DNA of 64,000 bases from Marinomonas flavescens (GCF_004352835.1 NZ_SJSB01000015.1:1-64000); one strand, 5' to 3'; numbered from the stretch's first letter, positions 33,871 to 43,034 are shown. Notes: a model not told the origin generated them from the letters alone. A program made the numbers and translations.

Positions 33871-34464
33871 ATGAAAACACTTACTTATGTTTCTACTAAA
33901 GACGTTAACACTTTGACGCAACCTGTGACTATTGAAAATACAAACTTGTATTCTCCTGCACTTAGCGTGTTTACCGATTTCAAAACGGCAGCACCTCGCG
34001 TCATTGAATCTAATACTCGTGCCGATGAATTGGTTCGATTGATGAGAAAAGAACACGTTCGAATGAAGATTGTTATTAATACAAACGGCGCTTTCGAAGG
34101 TGTTATTAGCTTAGAAGACCTTTCAGAAAGAGCTTTTGTTAAGCAAGTGGCTAATGGTTACACTCGTTCAGAGCTTATTGTTGATGATTTAATGCGTCCA
34201 AAAGAAAACCTATTGGCATTGTCTTATAACTCTTTGAAAAACTCAGACATTGAATCTTTACTATTTAGCCAAAAAAATAATGAGCATCAGCACCTTTTGG
34301 TTATTGATGAAAGCAACCATTCTATTAGAGGGATTATTTCTTCTAGTGATATTGCACGTCAATTAAAATTAGATATTGATGTTACGCTAACAAACTTTGC
34401 TAATATTTATAAAATCGCTCTACTTGGCGAAGCACACTCAGCAAGTAAATTACAGGTAGCGTAG
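33871..34464 (+). CDS. CBS-domain protein
   Basis: A 197-residue soluble protein made of a CBS pair (Bateman module). CBS1 covers about residues 45-90 (ADELVRLMRKEHVRMKIV, GVISLEDLSERAF) and CBS2 about 105-170 (VDDLMRPKENLLAL, HLLVIDESNHSIRGIISSSDIARQL). CBS pairs bind adenosine nucleotides and act as energy sensors; there is no attached catalytic or channel domain, so it is a stand-alone regulator. GGAG precedes the ATG. It is followed by a strong terminator. The partner is unknown. Confidence 0.85.
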   Translation: MKTLTYVSTKDVNTLTQPVTIENTNLYSPALSVFTDFKTAAPRVIESNTRADELVRLMRKEHVRMKIVINTNGAFEGVISLEDLSERAFVKQVANGYTRSELIVDDLMRPKENLLALSYNSLKNSDIESLLFSQKNNEHQHLLVIDESNHSIRGIISSSDIARQLKLDIDVTLTNFANIYKIALLGEAHSASKLQVA

Positions 34465-34503
34465 TTTTTTGCGCCGTGAGGCGCTCTCTATTGACTGAAA
34501 ACG

Positions 34504-34543
34504 AAAGCCCTATCTTTCTATGTTGAAAGATGGGGCTTTTTTT
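34504..34543 (+). terminator. rho-independent terminator of the CBS gene
   Basis: AAAGCCCTATCTTTC (34504-34518) pairs with GAAAGATGGGGCTTT (34525-34539), one G-T pair, followed by a T-run to 34543. Confidence 0.9.
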
Positions 34544-34546
34544 ACT

Positions 34547-34774
34547 TTATTTTTTTTGAATCCAGTAATAGAAAAAGCCATTTTCTTGAGTCTGATCGAC
34601 TAAAGAATGGCCTAAAAAATTGCAAAATTTAGGAATATCTCTTGTCGTTGATGGATCTGTTGCAATAACCTTAAGCACCTCTTTAGATGCCATTTTTCGT
34701 ATTTCCACATGCAGCATCATGACAGGCTCTGGGCACAACAGCCCAGCTGTATCTAACTCTAGTTGGTGACTCAT
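34547..34774 (-). CDS. tusA: sulfurtransferase TusA
   Basis: A 75-residue cytosolic sulfur carrier that takes persulfide sulfur from IscS and passes it on for tRNA 2-thiouridine formation and other uses. The active Cys lies in [11 protein letters not shown], the family CPxP motif, near residue 12. The end (FFYYWIQKK) is typical. ATG 34774 with AAAGGTG is the start; the 15 extra residues of the longer frame are not family-like. TtcA, another tRNA thiolation enzyme, is encoded at 39040. Confidence 0.93.
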   Translation of the reverse strand: MSHQLELDTAGLLCPEPVMMLHVEIRKMASKEVLKVIATDPSTTRDIPKFCNFLGHSLVDQTQENGFFYYWIQKK

Positions 34775-34825
34775 GGCTAAAACACCTTTGAATGAATAAT
34801 TATAATCATTATAAATCAATCAGAA

Positions 34826-35437
34826 TTAACTCGCTAACCCATGACGCTGAAGCCAGTCTTCCACTACATTTGAAATATTTTCAATCACATCTTCCGTCTT
34901 TAAATTTTGTTTTTTTAAAGTTTTAAAATCATGATCCGCACCCTCAATCCAATGCACTTCAATGTGCTCATTTAGAGTTTGATTGTTTACCCAATCTGGC
35001 TTTCCCAGTGAGTCTCTCGTGCCTTGTATGATCAAACAGGGAGCCGCAACGTCTTCCAAAAAGGACAACCTATGCTTTTCAGGTTTTCCTGATGGGTAAA
35101 AAGGAAACCCAAAACAAATTATGGCACGAACATTTTCTTGATGAGAAAGCTGAGTCGCGACTCTTCCCCCCATGGATTTACCGGCCACAATAACGGATTC
35201 TTCTAATTTTATGGTTTCAATGAATTCAGGTACTAACGTTTTGAAGCGAGGCGGTGGACGTTTTTTACCACTAGATTCCTGTTCTGCCATATATTTGAAG
35301 GTAACAGGGACGACAGATCTACCATGCTTATCAAGGGTCATTTCACTGAAAACCTTTAAAAAACCACTCGACTGATGGCCCGCTCCTGCACCATGCGCAA
35401 GATAAATAGGTATTTTTGAAACAAGGGAGCTCGACAT
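34826..35437 (-). CDS. alpha/beta-family hydrolase (KANL3/Tex30-like)
   Basis: About 203 residues, a small alpha/beta hydrolase. The oxyanion/entry block is IYLAHGAGAGHQS, the nucleophile elbow is VAGKSMGGRVA (Ser), the acid is likely in IIQGTRDSLGKP, and the His lies in GADHDFK. This short type is common in bacteria and not characterised. An ATG at 35452 would add five residues. It is divergent from hemN; tusA follows 51 bases downstream on the same strand. Substrate unknown. Confidence 0.8.
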   Translation of the reverse strand: MSSSLVSKIPIYLAHGAGAGHQSSGFLKVFSEMTLDKHGRSVVPVTFKYMAEQESSGKKRPPPRFKTLVPEFIETIKLEESVIVAGKSMGGRVATQLSHQENVRAIICFGFPFYPSGKPEKHRLSFLEDVAAPCLIIQGTRDSLGKPDWVNNQTLNEHIEVHWIEGADHDFKTLKKQNLKTEDVIENISNVVEDWLQRHGLAS

Positions 35438-35578
35438 AAAACAACTTAGCATTAACGGTTAATTAAAGAATGGTATTTAAGCAGAATCATCAAGACCTTA
35501 GAAGTAAATACACTAAATAGTCTACAGTGCCGAAATGATTAATATAACGGTGAAGTACTCCTTGCGCCCTCAAGAACG

Positions 35579-35592
35579 TTGACCTATATCAT
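35579..35592 (+). promoter_or_regulatory. FNR/Anr box upstream of hemN
   Basis: TTGACCTATATCAT matches TTGAT-N4-ATCAA at 8 of 10 positions. A -10-like TAAACT lies at 35615-35620, which puts the start near 35627, about 41.5 bases from the box centre: the spacing of an FNR-activated class II promoter. The hemN ATG is at 35651. Confidence 0.65.
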
Positions 35593-35650
35593 GAGGCGGC
35601 TGTAAGTCTCAGAGTAAACTTCGTATTAGAAATTTTAATAGGAAGAAATC

Positions 35651-37021
35651 ATGATTTGGGATCAACCTCTCATTACCAAATACAATTTATCTGGGCCTCG
35701 TTATACCTCTTATCCAACCGCCCCACAGTTTGATGCTAACATTAGTAAAATAGCCTTGATTGATAAAATGCTATCACCAAGCCATGCTCCTATTAGCTTG
35801 TATTTTCATATTCCGTTTTGTGCGCATCTTTGTTACTACTGTGCTTGCAATAAGGTCGTCACAAAACAATACGATAAAGGCGCCGAGTACGTTGAGTTAC
35901 TTGAAGAAGAAATGCGTTTAAGAAGCCTAATGCTTGATAAAAATCGTCCAGTGACTCAACTTCACTTTGGTGGAGGCACTCCTACCTTTTTGTCCGACGA
36001 ACAGTTGAAACACTTATTTTCTGCTATAAACCATCATTTCAACTTAGTTCAAGATGGCAGCCAAGATTACAGCATTGAAATAGACCCAAGAGAAATCAGC
36101 CATTCCAAAATGAAACTACTAGTCGAAAATGGCATTAATCGCATCAGTATTGGGGTGCAAGACTTCGACAATGAAGTACAAAAAGCAATACACCGAGTAC
36201 AGCCTGTAGAAATGGTTCGAGATTTACTCAATGACGCTCGAGACCTAGGAATCTTATCCGTTAACTTTGACCTTATATATGGACTTCCTAAACAAACTAT
36301 TTACGGTTTTAAGAGTACACTAGAAAAAGTCATCGAACTGAACCCTGATCGTATTTCAGTTTTCAACTATGCACATTTACCTGAACGCTTCAGAGCTCAG
36401 CGTCGAATATTAGACAGCGACCTCCCTTCACCTGAAGGTAAATTGAATTTATTGAAACTGTCTATAGAATTATTAACCCAAGCTGGCTATGAATATATTG
36501 GAATGGATCATTTTGCAAAACCAACAGACAGCTTAAAAATAGCGCAAGAAAAAGGTGAATTGCAAAGAAATTTCCAAGGGTATACTACCCACGCTGAAAC
36601 CGATCTCATCGCCTTTGGCGTGTCCGCGATTAGTCATCTGAAAGGTGTATACATCCAAAATCATACGGATTTATCGCTTTATCAAAACAGCATCGAAAAT
36701 GGTCAATTGGCCATTGTGAAAGGGTATATTAGCAATGAAGATGATCTAATTCGTCATCACACCATTATGGCATTAATTAGCCAATTTGAACTCGATAGTA
36801 GAACCATTGAACAAAAACACGCTATCCACTTCAACGACTATTTTCATGATGAAATAAAGCAATTAAGAGCGTTAGAAGAAGATGGTATTGTTGAAATTGA
36901 ACAGATTGAAGAACATACTATCATTAGAGTAACAGAGCGTGGACGCTTGCTAATTCGCTGTGTTTGCATGGTATTTGATAAGTATCTAGGCAGCGCAGTA
37001 AAGTACTCTAGGGTAATCTAA
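35651..37021 (+). CDS. hemN: oxygen-independent coproporphyrinogen III oxidase
   Basis: Radical-SAM enzyme making protoporphyrinogen IX from coproporphyrinogen III without oxygen, for haem synthesis at low oxygen. The 4Fe-4S motif is C57-C61-C64 with the extra C66 in FCAHLCYYCAC. GGGTPTFLS binds SAM, and NFDLIYGLPKQT and the HTDLSLYQ region match HemN rather than the HemW chaperone. Length 456 residues, full. The FNR box upstream and the fnr gene 24 bases downstream give a direct regulatory reading: anaerobic induction. Confidence 0.95.
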   Translation: MIWDQPLITKYNLSGPRYTSYPTAPQFDANISKIALIDKMLSPSHAPISLYFHIPFCAHLCYYCACNKVVTKQYDKGAEYVELLEEEMRLRSLMLDKNRPVTQLHFGGGTPTFLSDEQLKHLFSAINHHFNLVQDGSQDYSIEIDPREISHSKMKLLVENGINRISIGVQDFDNEVQKAIHRVQPVEMVRDLLNDARDLGILSVNFDLIYGLPKQTIYGFKSTLEKVIELNPDRISVFNYAHLPERFRAQRRILDSDLPSPEGKLNLLKLSIELLTQAGYEYIGMDHFAKPTDSLKIAQEKGELQRNFQGYTTHAETDLIAFGVSAISHLKGVYIQNHTDLSLYQNSIENGQLAIVKGYISNEDDLIRHHTIMALISQFELDSRTIEQKHAIHFNDYFHDEIKQLRALEEDGIVEIEQIEEHTIIRVTERGRLLIRCVCMVFDKYLGSAVKYSRVI

Positions 37022-37045
37022 TAAATCGAAGTCAGGGAGATCTTT

Positions 37046-37813
37046 ATGTCAATCGTACACGCCCAATCAAGGTTCACCAGTAAGCTAACATCTCAATGCC
37101 AGAATTGCAGCTTAAGTGCATTATGCTTACCCATCGCATTAGCTGATGAAGATATAAACAGATTGGATCAAATTATTGAAAGGAAGCGTCCATTAAAGAA
37201 AGGGGAAATTCTCTTTCATCAAGGTCAAACCTTTGACTCTGTCTTTGCCGTTCGAACAGGCACGCTCAAAACATTCAATATTACCTCTTCAGGTGAAGAG
37301 CAAATCACAGGCTTTTATTGTCCGAGTGAGCTTGTTGGCTTGAGTGGCATTGATAACGATACTTACCCTATTACCGCCAAAGCATTAGAAACAACCACAG
37401 TATGTGAAATTCCATTTAGCCACCTAGAAAACTTAACCGCACAAATCCCCTCTTTAAGGCATCAGCTTTTTAGAATAATGAGCCGAAAAATCAGTGAAGA
37501 CCAACAAATGATGGTTTTACTAGGTAAAAAGAATGCAGATGAAAAAGTCGCTTCATTCCTTTTGAACCTTTCTAGTCGTTTCAAAAAACGCGGTTATTCT
37601 GCTATTTCTTTTCGTTTAGCAATGTCCCGTGGAGAAGTTGGCAATTATTTGGGCCTTGCCGTTGAAACCGTTAGCCGTGTGATAACCCGCTTTCAAAAGA
37701 ACAAGCTGATTGAAGTGGATGGTAAAGAGATAACCATTACTGATCTTGCTGAAATGCAAAAGTTAGTGGGGATAGCGGACGATTGTGCTAGACTCGCCGA
37801 TTTGAACAAATAG
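37046..37813 (+). CDS. fnr: oxygen-sensing regulator FNR/Anr
   Basis: Crp/Fnr-family regulator, 255 residues, that binds an oxygen-labile 4Fe-4S cluster. Ligand cysteines C18, C21, C27 and C120 keep the spacing of E. coli FNR (20, 23, 29, 122). The cyclic-nucleotide-binding-like domain (TGTLKTFNIT, EQITGFYCPSELVGL) leads to the helix-turn-helix MSRGEVGNYLGLAVETVSRV, whose E-S-R contacts read TTGAT sites. AGGGAGA precedes the ATG. It lies just after hemN, which carries an FNR box. Calling it fnr or anr is a naming choice. Confidence 0.96.
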   Translation: MSIVHAQSRFTSKLTSQCQNCSLSALCLPIALADEDINRLDQIIERKRPLKKGEILFHQGQTFDSVFAVRTGTLKTFNITSSGEEQITGFYCPSELVGLSGIDNDTYPITAKALETTTVCEIPFSHLENLTAQIPSLRHQLFRIMSRKISEDQQMMVLLGKKNADEKVASFLLNLSSRFKKRGYSAISFRLAMSRGEVGNYLGLAVETVSRVITRFQKNKLIEVDGKEITITDLAEMQKLVGIADDCARLADLNK

Positions 37814-37832
37814 AAAAAGGCTCTTTTATCCT

Positions 37833-38375
37833 ATGCTTTACGATGATTTTTACGTCAAGTCATTAATTCGTACCGTTGAAGACTGGCCTAAAGCCGGTAT
37901 CAGCTTTCGCGACATCACCCCAATTTTTAGTGATCCTAAAGGTATGCGGATGGTAGTTGATGCCTACGTGCACCGTTATATTGGCAGCGATATTACTCAT
38001 ATTGCCTGCATTGATGCGCGTGGCTTTTTAATCGCGGCTGTCTTGGCTTATGAATTACAAAAACCATTGATCTTGATCCGTAAGAAAGGCAAATTGCCTG
38101 GCAAGACCATTTCACAATCCTATGACTTGGAGTACGGTTCTGCTGAGCTTGAGATTCAAGAAAATTCGGTAAAAGCAGGTGATCAGGTGTTATTGTTTGA
38201 TGACTTAATTGCTACCGGTGGAACATTGCTTGCAGCGGTTGCGCTACTGACCAGCCAGGGTGCGAATATTAAAGAAGTTGCCGCTATTATTGATTTACCC
38301 GACCTTGGTGGCAGCCAGAAACTACAGGATAACGATCTATCTATTTTTAGCTTATGCGCTTTTTCCGGTGAATAA
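37833..38375 (+). CDS. apt: adenine phosphoribosyltransferase
   Basis: Purine salvage enzyme making AMP from adenine and PRPP. The PRPP-binding motif is VLLFDDLIATGGTLLA (about residues 121-136); the hood region has ARGFLIAAVLAYELQKP and the RKKGKLPG loop typical of Apt. Length 180 residues. It starts 19 bases after fnr and ends at a terminator. A link between fnr and apt is positional only. Confidence 0.95.
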   Translation: MLYDDFYVKSLIRTVEDWPKAGISFRDITPIFSDPKGMRMVVDAYVHRYIGSDITHIACIDARGFLIAAVLAYELQKPLILIRKKGKLPGKTISQSYDLEYGSAELEIQENSVKAGDQVLLFDDLIATGGTLLAAVALLTSQGANIKEVAAIIDLPDLGGSQKLQDNDLSIFSLCAFSGE

Positions 38376-38414
38376 AGGTTAATTAGCCCTTATACAAGAT
38401 AAAATTTAGTTAAT

Positions 38415-38446
38415 AAAAAAGGTGGCCAAGATGGCCACCTTTTTTA
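38415..38446. terminator. bidirectional terminator between apt and the YfaZ gene
   Basis: GGTGGCC (38421-38427) and GGCCACC (38433-38439) pair around AAGAT, with six A before and seven T after, so it can end transcripts from both convergent genes. Confidence 0.92.
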
Positions 38447-38461
38447 TATCAAACTACTCAC

Positions 38462-39028
38462 TTAGAAAGCAACAGAAGCACCGATACTTAGGCCATCACT
38501 TGTTTCGCGACGCTCGCCATTTGTATAAACCGACACAGTACTGCCGTAACCGATATAAGCTCGGGTATTTTGTGTGGTCATGTATTCGCCACGGACATCA
38601 TATGTGTACATGTGATCCAATCGTGATACAGACAACACAGTTGGCGCATAGTAACCAGAAGCGTAAAAACTTAAACGGTTTGCCATAGGGAATGTGTAGC
38701 GGTACCAGCCACCCAATGCCGTAGCAACGGCAATCTCATCATTTTTCCCTTGCATATTGTTATCAAGAGCATAGATGCGAACACCCAACCCAATTTGCAA
38801 AGGGCCACTCGTGTCTGAATCTTGAATATTGATACCAACATAAGCTGAAGAAGTTTCATTATCAGCATCATGAGTACCACCACCACTAATAGAAAAAGGG
38901 CCGGCATCAATAGCAACGTCCGCTTTCACTAAATCATTAGTCAAACTTACACCCGCAGTAGAAGCAAAAACCATGGATGAACTCAAAATACCTGCGGTAA
39001 GCAGTAAGGCTTTATTTGTTAGATTCAT
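38462..39028 (-). CDS. YfaZ-family outer-membrane beta-barrel protein
   Basis: A 188-residue outer-membrane protein: signal peptide ending in MVFA, then alternating strands with aromatic girdles and the terminal Phe (SIGASVAF) expected by the BAM machinery. The blocks GPLQIGLGVRIYALD and GRYTFP-like repeats (GWYRYTFPMANRLSFYASGYYAP) fit YfaZ. ATG 39028 is the third codon of the longest frame; AGGA nine bases before it supports this start over the GTG at 39034. Function of the family is unknown. The gene ttcA lies 11 bases upstream. Confidence 0.87.
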   Translation of the reverse strand: MNLTNKALLLTAGILSSSMVFASTAGVSLTNDLVKADVAIDAGPFSISGGGTHDADNETSSAYVGINIQDSDTSGPLQIGLGVRIYALDNNMQGKNDEIAVATALGGWYRYTFPMANRLSFYASGYYAPTVLSVSRLDHMYTYDVRGEYMTTQNTRAYIGYGSTVSVYTNGERRETSDGLSIGASVAF

Positions 39029-39039
39029 TTGCACTAATC

Positions 39040-39876
39040 CTATATTGATACAATGTTTAACTTGTTAAAAGCATCTTCAGATTGCTTTAAATCTTTAAAA
39101 TTAAATAATTCGTTATCAGCAAGATGCGAAGGAACGACATTCTGCATAGCAGTAAACATAATATCCGTCCTACCTGGATAATCTCTATCCCACTGCTGAA
39201 GCATATCCTTTACTACTTGTCTTTGAAGATTCTTTTGGGAACCACATAAGTTACAAGGAATAATCGGATACGATTTAGCGATGGAAAACGCCTCAATATC
39301 TTTCTCTTTGCAGTAAGCTAGAGGGCGAATAACGACATGTTTGCCATCATCGCTTAATAGCTTAGGTGGCATAGACTTCAACTTACCACCAAAAAACATG
39401 TTTAAAAAAAGCGTTTCTAATATGTCATCTCTATGGTGACCAAGTGCTATTTTGGTAGCTCCAATTTCTTCTGCGAAACCATAAAGAGAGCCCCTTCTTA
39501 AACGTGAACATAAGCCACACGTGGTTTTCCCTTCTGGAACGATTTCTTTAACAATACTGTAAGTATCACGTTCTAAAATATGAAAATCGACACCCTGCTC
39601 TTCTAAATACGCAGGCAATATATGTTCAGGAAATCCGGGTTGTTTCTGATCTAAATTAACCGCTACAATTTCAAAACTAATTGGAGCGCTAGCTTGCAGG
39701 TTACGAAGGATTTCAAGCATTGTATAAGAATCCTTCCCTCCTGATAAACACACCATCACTTTATCACCCTCTTCAATCATATTGAAGTCGGCAATTGCTT
39801 GGCCAGTGAGTCGTCGTAACCGTTTGTGGAGTTTATTAAGCTCCAGTTTTTCTTTAGATTTGTTAGTTAGATCCAT
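39040..39876 (-). CDS. ttcA: tRNA 2-thiocytidine synthetase TtcA
   Basis: ATP- and iron-sulfur-dependent enzyme that thiolates C32 of certain tRNAs. The PP-loop is [11 protein letters not shown] (about residues 45-55), and cluster cysteines are in [12 protein letters not shown] (CxxC) and [11 protein letters not shown]. Length 278 residues, full. A GTG at 39885 would add three residues; ATG 39876 is preferred. In many gammaproteobacteria ttcA is FNR-related in context; I see no FNR box directly upstream here. TusA at 34547 belongs to the same field of tRNA thiolation. Confidence 0.94.
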   Translation of the reverse strand: MDLTNKSKEKLELNKLHKRLRRLTGQAIADFNMIEEGDKVMVCLSGGKDSYTMLEILRNLQASAPISFEIVAVNLDQKQPGFPEHILPAYLEEQGVDFHILERDTYSIVKEIVPEGKTTCGLCSRLRRGSLYGFAEEIGATKIALGHHRDDILETLFLNMFFGGKLKSMPPKLLSDDGKHVVIRPLAYCKEKDIEAFSIAKSYPIIPCNLCGSQKNLQRQVVKDMLQQWDRDYPGRTDIMFTAMQNVVPSHLADNELFNFKDLKQSEDAFNKLNIVSI

Positions 39877-39969
39877 GATACACACGCTGTAAACGAAATG
39901 CGGCTATCTTACTATACTGACCGCGAACCCGCATCAAAAAATGAGCACTCTCTCTTAACGATTCGCTTA

Positions 39970-40497
39970 TTAAGAATGCTGCGCTAAAAAAGAAAGCGAT
40001 GAACGACAAAGTTTACAGATATATTGAGTGCCCTTTTGTGCGTTATTGTGCCTTCGTATGGTGAATACGTGCTGCTGACATTGACATTGATAGGTGTACG
40101 ATTGCTTAGGCAGAGGGATGTCAAAGTTGTGTGTTCTATTAGGTTCAAGGTGATAAATTTTCTTCATAACGGCCTGCCATTCTTTACCATGGGGCCTCAC
40201 CTTATTACCGTAAATTTGATACACAATAATATGGGCAACTTCATGAGGGACTACTGTCTCGATAAACAAGCTCTCATCTTGCTGATACATAAAATAATTA
40301 AACCTCAATTCATTTTTATGTAAATGAGCAGTGCCTGCCGCCTTCCCTTTCTGCTTAAAGTTCGAAGTAGGATGATCAAAGTGCTTCCCAAAAAAAAGCG
40401 TCGCTTTTTTCATACAATGAGACACTTGAGATTGAACCTGTTGAATGGATGACGCTAAATCATGGGACTGAAGAGAATACGATTTGTTAGCCGACAC
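39970..40497 (-). CDS. sprT: SprT-family zinc metalloprotease-like protein
   Basis: A 175-residue protein of the SprT family, related to the eukaryotic DNA-protein crosslink protease SPRTN. HExxH is seen in VVPHEVAHIIVYQIYG, with the third ligand likely in RPHGKEW, and a C-terminal zinc ribbon YQCQCQQH...YICKLC. The longest frame starts at 40524, but GTG at 40497 has AGGAG seven bases before it, so it is the likelier start and overlaps recQ by 11 bases. This places it as the second gene of a recQ-sprT unit. Protease activity in bacteria is not established to my knowledge. Confidence 0.85.
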   Translation of the reverse strand: MSANKSYSLQSHDLASSIQQVQSQVSHCMKKATLFFGKHFDHPTSNFKQKGKAAGTAHLHKNELRFNYFMYQQDESLFIETVVPHEVAHIIVYQIYGNKVRPHGKEWQAVMKKIYHLEPNRTHNFDIPLPKQSYTYQCQCQQHVFTIRRHNNAQKGTQYICKLCRSSLSFLAQHS

Positions 40498-42253
40498 AAT
40501 CTTTCTCCTGCACGTCCTCAACACGACTTAACAGGGAGATAAGCGATTCGCTAAATGGTGCGATAATTTCTTTCGACAATCCTGTTAGACGGCTTAATGA
40601 CGCAATAGTGGTAGGCTTATGTTGATACACTTTCCTTAATTGTCCATCGCTCAACACGCTGTTTTTTTGAGTCAATTTCCAGCTCATAAGTTGGTGCCAA
40701 GTCGCGGTCTCCTTGATGGCGCTTTCATTATCAAGTGTGGGGTAATACCTTTCTTGAGCAAGTAAAACCTGTGTTTGAGACTTTAGTATGCCACGAGACT
40801 TTTCTTTTAAATGAATACAAAATATCACCGCTTGATTAAGTTCAATGTAATCAAAGGCAATTAAATGGCGAATGACAGATTTCCACTGAGCCTCGTTAAG
40901 CTCCTTTCCTTTACCAAACAAAGCAAGTCGCTCGCCTTGCATGGCTAATACACTTTTTGTTCTCTTGCCCAATAAAACTTGAATGAGCACTGAAAATGGC
41001 TGAATGCCTTTTGTATGGTAAACCAAGGAAAGTAACTTTTGACTTGCTATCGTGACATTTTGCTCAGATGTTGGCGCGAGACAGCGATCGCAATTTCCAC
41101 AGGCTTCTGAGGCTTCCCCAAAGTGAGCAAGTAAATTCTGACGACGACAGCCACGACTTTCAATGACTTTGAAAAAGGCATTTAACTTGGGTTTTCTTTC
41201 ATCGCCTGACTGATTTTGAAAAGCGTTAAGTTGCTGAGCTTTTAACATGTCTTGAAGGCCATATAAAAGCAGCGCTTTAGCGGGCTGATTGTCTCGCCCT
41301 GCGCGGCCTATTTCTTGAAAATAGGACTCGGGGCTGTCTGGTAAGTCAACATGGATAACAAAACGAATGTGAGCAATATCTATGCCCATTCCATAAGCGG
41401 TAGTCGCTACCATAATCAAACCGGACTCAGTTAAAAACCGCTTATGATTTGTCTGTCTATCACTGTCACTCATGGCCGCATGATAAGCAAGACTCGGTAA
41501 TCCCAAGGTGTTTAACCAAGAGGATAACTCCTCTGTTTTTTTTCGTGAGCGACAATAAATGATCCCACTTTGGCCAGCCATTTCATTATGCAAAAAAAAC
41601 AATATCTGTAGTTTGGCTTTTCTTTTTTGTGCGATCTGAATTTCGATATTTTTCCGATCAAAACTTCCCTTCAACACCAACGCATCGTTCATCTGCAAGG
41701 ATGATTGAATCGTCTTTATCGTCAACTCATCGACAGTGCCTGTTAGCGCTATGATTGGAACCTTTGGAAAGGCTTCTCTTAGTTGACCTAATTGACTGTA
41801 TTCTGGCCTAAATGAGCCTCCCCATTGAGTAATACAATGAGCTTCATCAATAGCAAACAATGAAATAGACATTCCATGTAGAAAACTAATAACAGAAGGT
41901 TGAACCAATTTTTCAGGAGACAGAAAAAGTAAATCTATATGATTATTGCGAAGAGCCCAAAGGAGATTTTCGTGTTCATTAGGGTTTAAATTGGAATTTA
42001 GAAAGTAGGCATTAATTCCTTTCTTCCTCAGGTCTTCAACTTGTTGAGACATCAGAGCAATCAAAGGGCTAACGATAACACCAATACCCTCTCTAATAAT
42101 GCCAGCACATTGATAAACAAGGGACTTGCCCCCACCCGTTGGGGCAGCCAACAATACATCGTCGCCTGAGCATAGAGCATCTATGGCTTCTTCCTGTAAA
42201 GGAAGATATTCGAGATAGCCTAGCTTTGATAAAATAGATTTCTTTTGAGTCAT
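40487..42253 (-). CDS. recQ: RecQ-like ATP-dependent DNA helicase
   Basis: Superfamily 2 3'-5' DNA helicase, 588 residues. Walker A is APTGGGKSLVYQ, motif II is AIDEAHCI, motif VI is QEIGRAGRDNQPA, and the RecQ zinc site is visible as GCRRQNLLAHFGE and CGNCDRC. An HRDC-like end follows. The aromatic-rich loop after motif II reads TQWGGSFRPEYSQ, whereas classic RecQ has SQWGHDFRPEY: the His and Asp are replaced by Gly and Ser. This may mark a RecQ paralogue rather than the canonical one. It overlaps sprT downstream and is divergent from the UPF0149 gene. Confidence 0.85.
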   Translation of the reverse strand: MTQKKSILSKLGYLEYLPLQEEAIDALCSGDDVLLAAPTGGGKSLVYQCAGIIREGIGVIVSPLIALMSQQVEDLRKKGINAYFLNSNLNPNEHENLLWALRNNHIDLLFLSPEKLVQPSVISFLHGMSISLFAIDEAHCITQWGGSFRPEYSQLGQLREAFPKVPIIALTGTVDELTIKTIQSSLQMNDALVLKGSFDRKNIEIQIAQKRKAKLQILFFLHNEMAGQSGIIYCRSRKKTEELSSWLNTLGLPSLAYHAAMSDSDRQTNHKRFLTESGLIMVATTAYGMGIDIAHIRFVIHVDLPDSPESYFQEIGRAGRDNQPAKALLLYGLQDMLKAQQLNAFQNQSGDERKPKLNAFFKVIESRGCRRQNLLAHFGEASEACGNCDRCLAPTSEQNVTIASQKLLSLVYHTKGIQPFSVLIQVLLGKRTKSVLAMQGERLALFGKGKELNEAQWKSVIRHLIAFDYIELNQAVIFCIHLKEKSRGILKSQTQVLLAQERYYPTLDNESAIKETATWHQLMSWKLTQKNSVLSDGQLRKVYQHKPTTIASLSRLTGLSKEIIAPFSESLISLLSRVEDVQEKDCVG

Positions 42254-42347
42254 GGTAGAATTATCTCTTAACCATGTTGATTGTGCATCGATTTTTAGCG
42301 GTCTTTTCGCTAGAATCGCAGACTTATTTAGTATTAGGAATTAAACA

Positions 42348-42995
42348 ATGGCAAACCAACCTCTTGATGATCTTGAGTTAGACACATTAGAAGCTTTTTT
42401 GGAGTCAGATCGGGTTCATGAAGAATGTCAAAACTTCGTTATGGCTCACGGCTTTTTAACAGCATTAGCGATTTGTCCTATTACCATCTCCGAAGAGCAA
42501 TGGCTCCCCGTTATTTTTGAAGACACGCCAAAATTTGAAAGCGAAAAAGAAGAAAAACACATTCTTCAATTGTTAAGCCGACTGTCACTAGAGATCCAAA
42601 AAGAGCTTGAGTCTGAAGACGAATTTGTTATTCCTTGTGAGATCGAAATGGGCTCTTCTGCAGAAGAACTCAGCGAATTACAAGAATGGACAACGGGCTT
42701 CATGGAAGGTGTTTTCATGACAGAAAAGCACTGGTTTGATTCTGAAAAAGAAGAAGTGATTGCAGAGCTATTACTGCCTATCATGGTAGCGTCTGATCTT
42801 TTTGATGATGAAGAAGTGGTTCAGATACGCCAAAGTGAAAAGCTCACTAAATCTTGCATTGATCAAATTCCTGACGTGATAACTGATCTTTTTCTTGTGC
42901 TACGAACTGAGCCGGAAAAACGCGCTCCAGCAAAATCAAAGCATGCTGGTAACAAGCAGAATACCAATAAAAACAAGAACAAGAAAAAACGCTAA
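42348..42995 (+). CDS. UPF0149 (YecA/YgfB-type) protein with lysine-rich tail
   Basis: A 215-residue cytosolic protein of the UPF0149 family: FLESDRVHEECQNFVMAHGFLTAL at the start and GFMEGVFMTEKHW in the middle are family blocks. The last 25 residues are Lys/Asn-rich (NKNKNKKKR), and no SEC-C zinc motif is present. Function of the family is unclear. TAGGAA is the ribosome binding site. It ends at a bidirectional terminator. Confidence 0.85.
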   Translation: MANQPLDDLELDTLEAFLESDRVHEECQNFVMAHGFLTALAICPITISEEQWLPVIFEDTPKFESEKEEKHILQLLSRLSLEIQKELESEDEFVIPCEIEMGSSAEELSELQEWTTGFMEGVFMTEKHWFDSEKEEVIAELLLPIMVASDLFDDEEVVQIRQSEKLTKSCIDQIPDVITDLFLVLRTEPEKRAPAKSKHAGNKQNTNKNKNKKKR

Positions 42996-43034
42996 GACGA
43001 ATAATATACAGAAAAGTCCAAACAGCGTTCAATT

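Noticed and set aside
33844-34056. A minus-strand frame of 70 codons over the start of the CBS gene
   Set aside because: Antisense shadow with no ribosome binding site; the CBS gene on the other strand is well supported.
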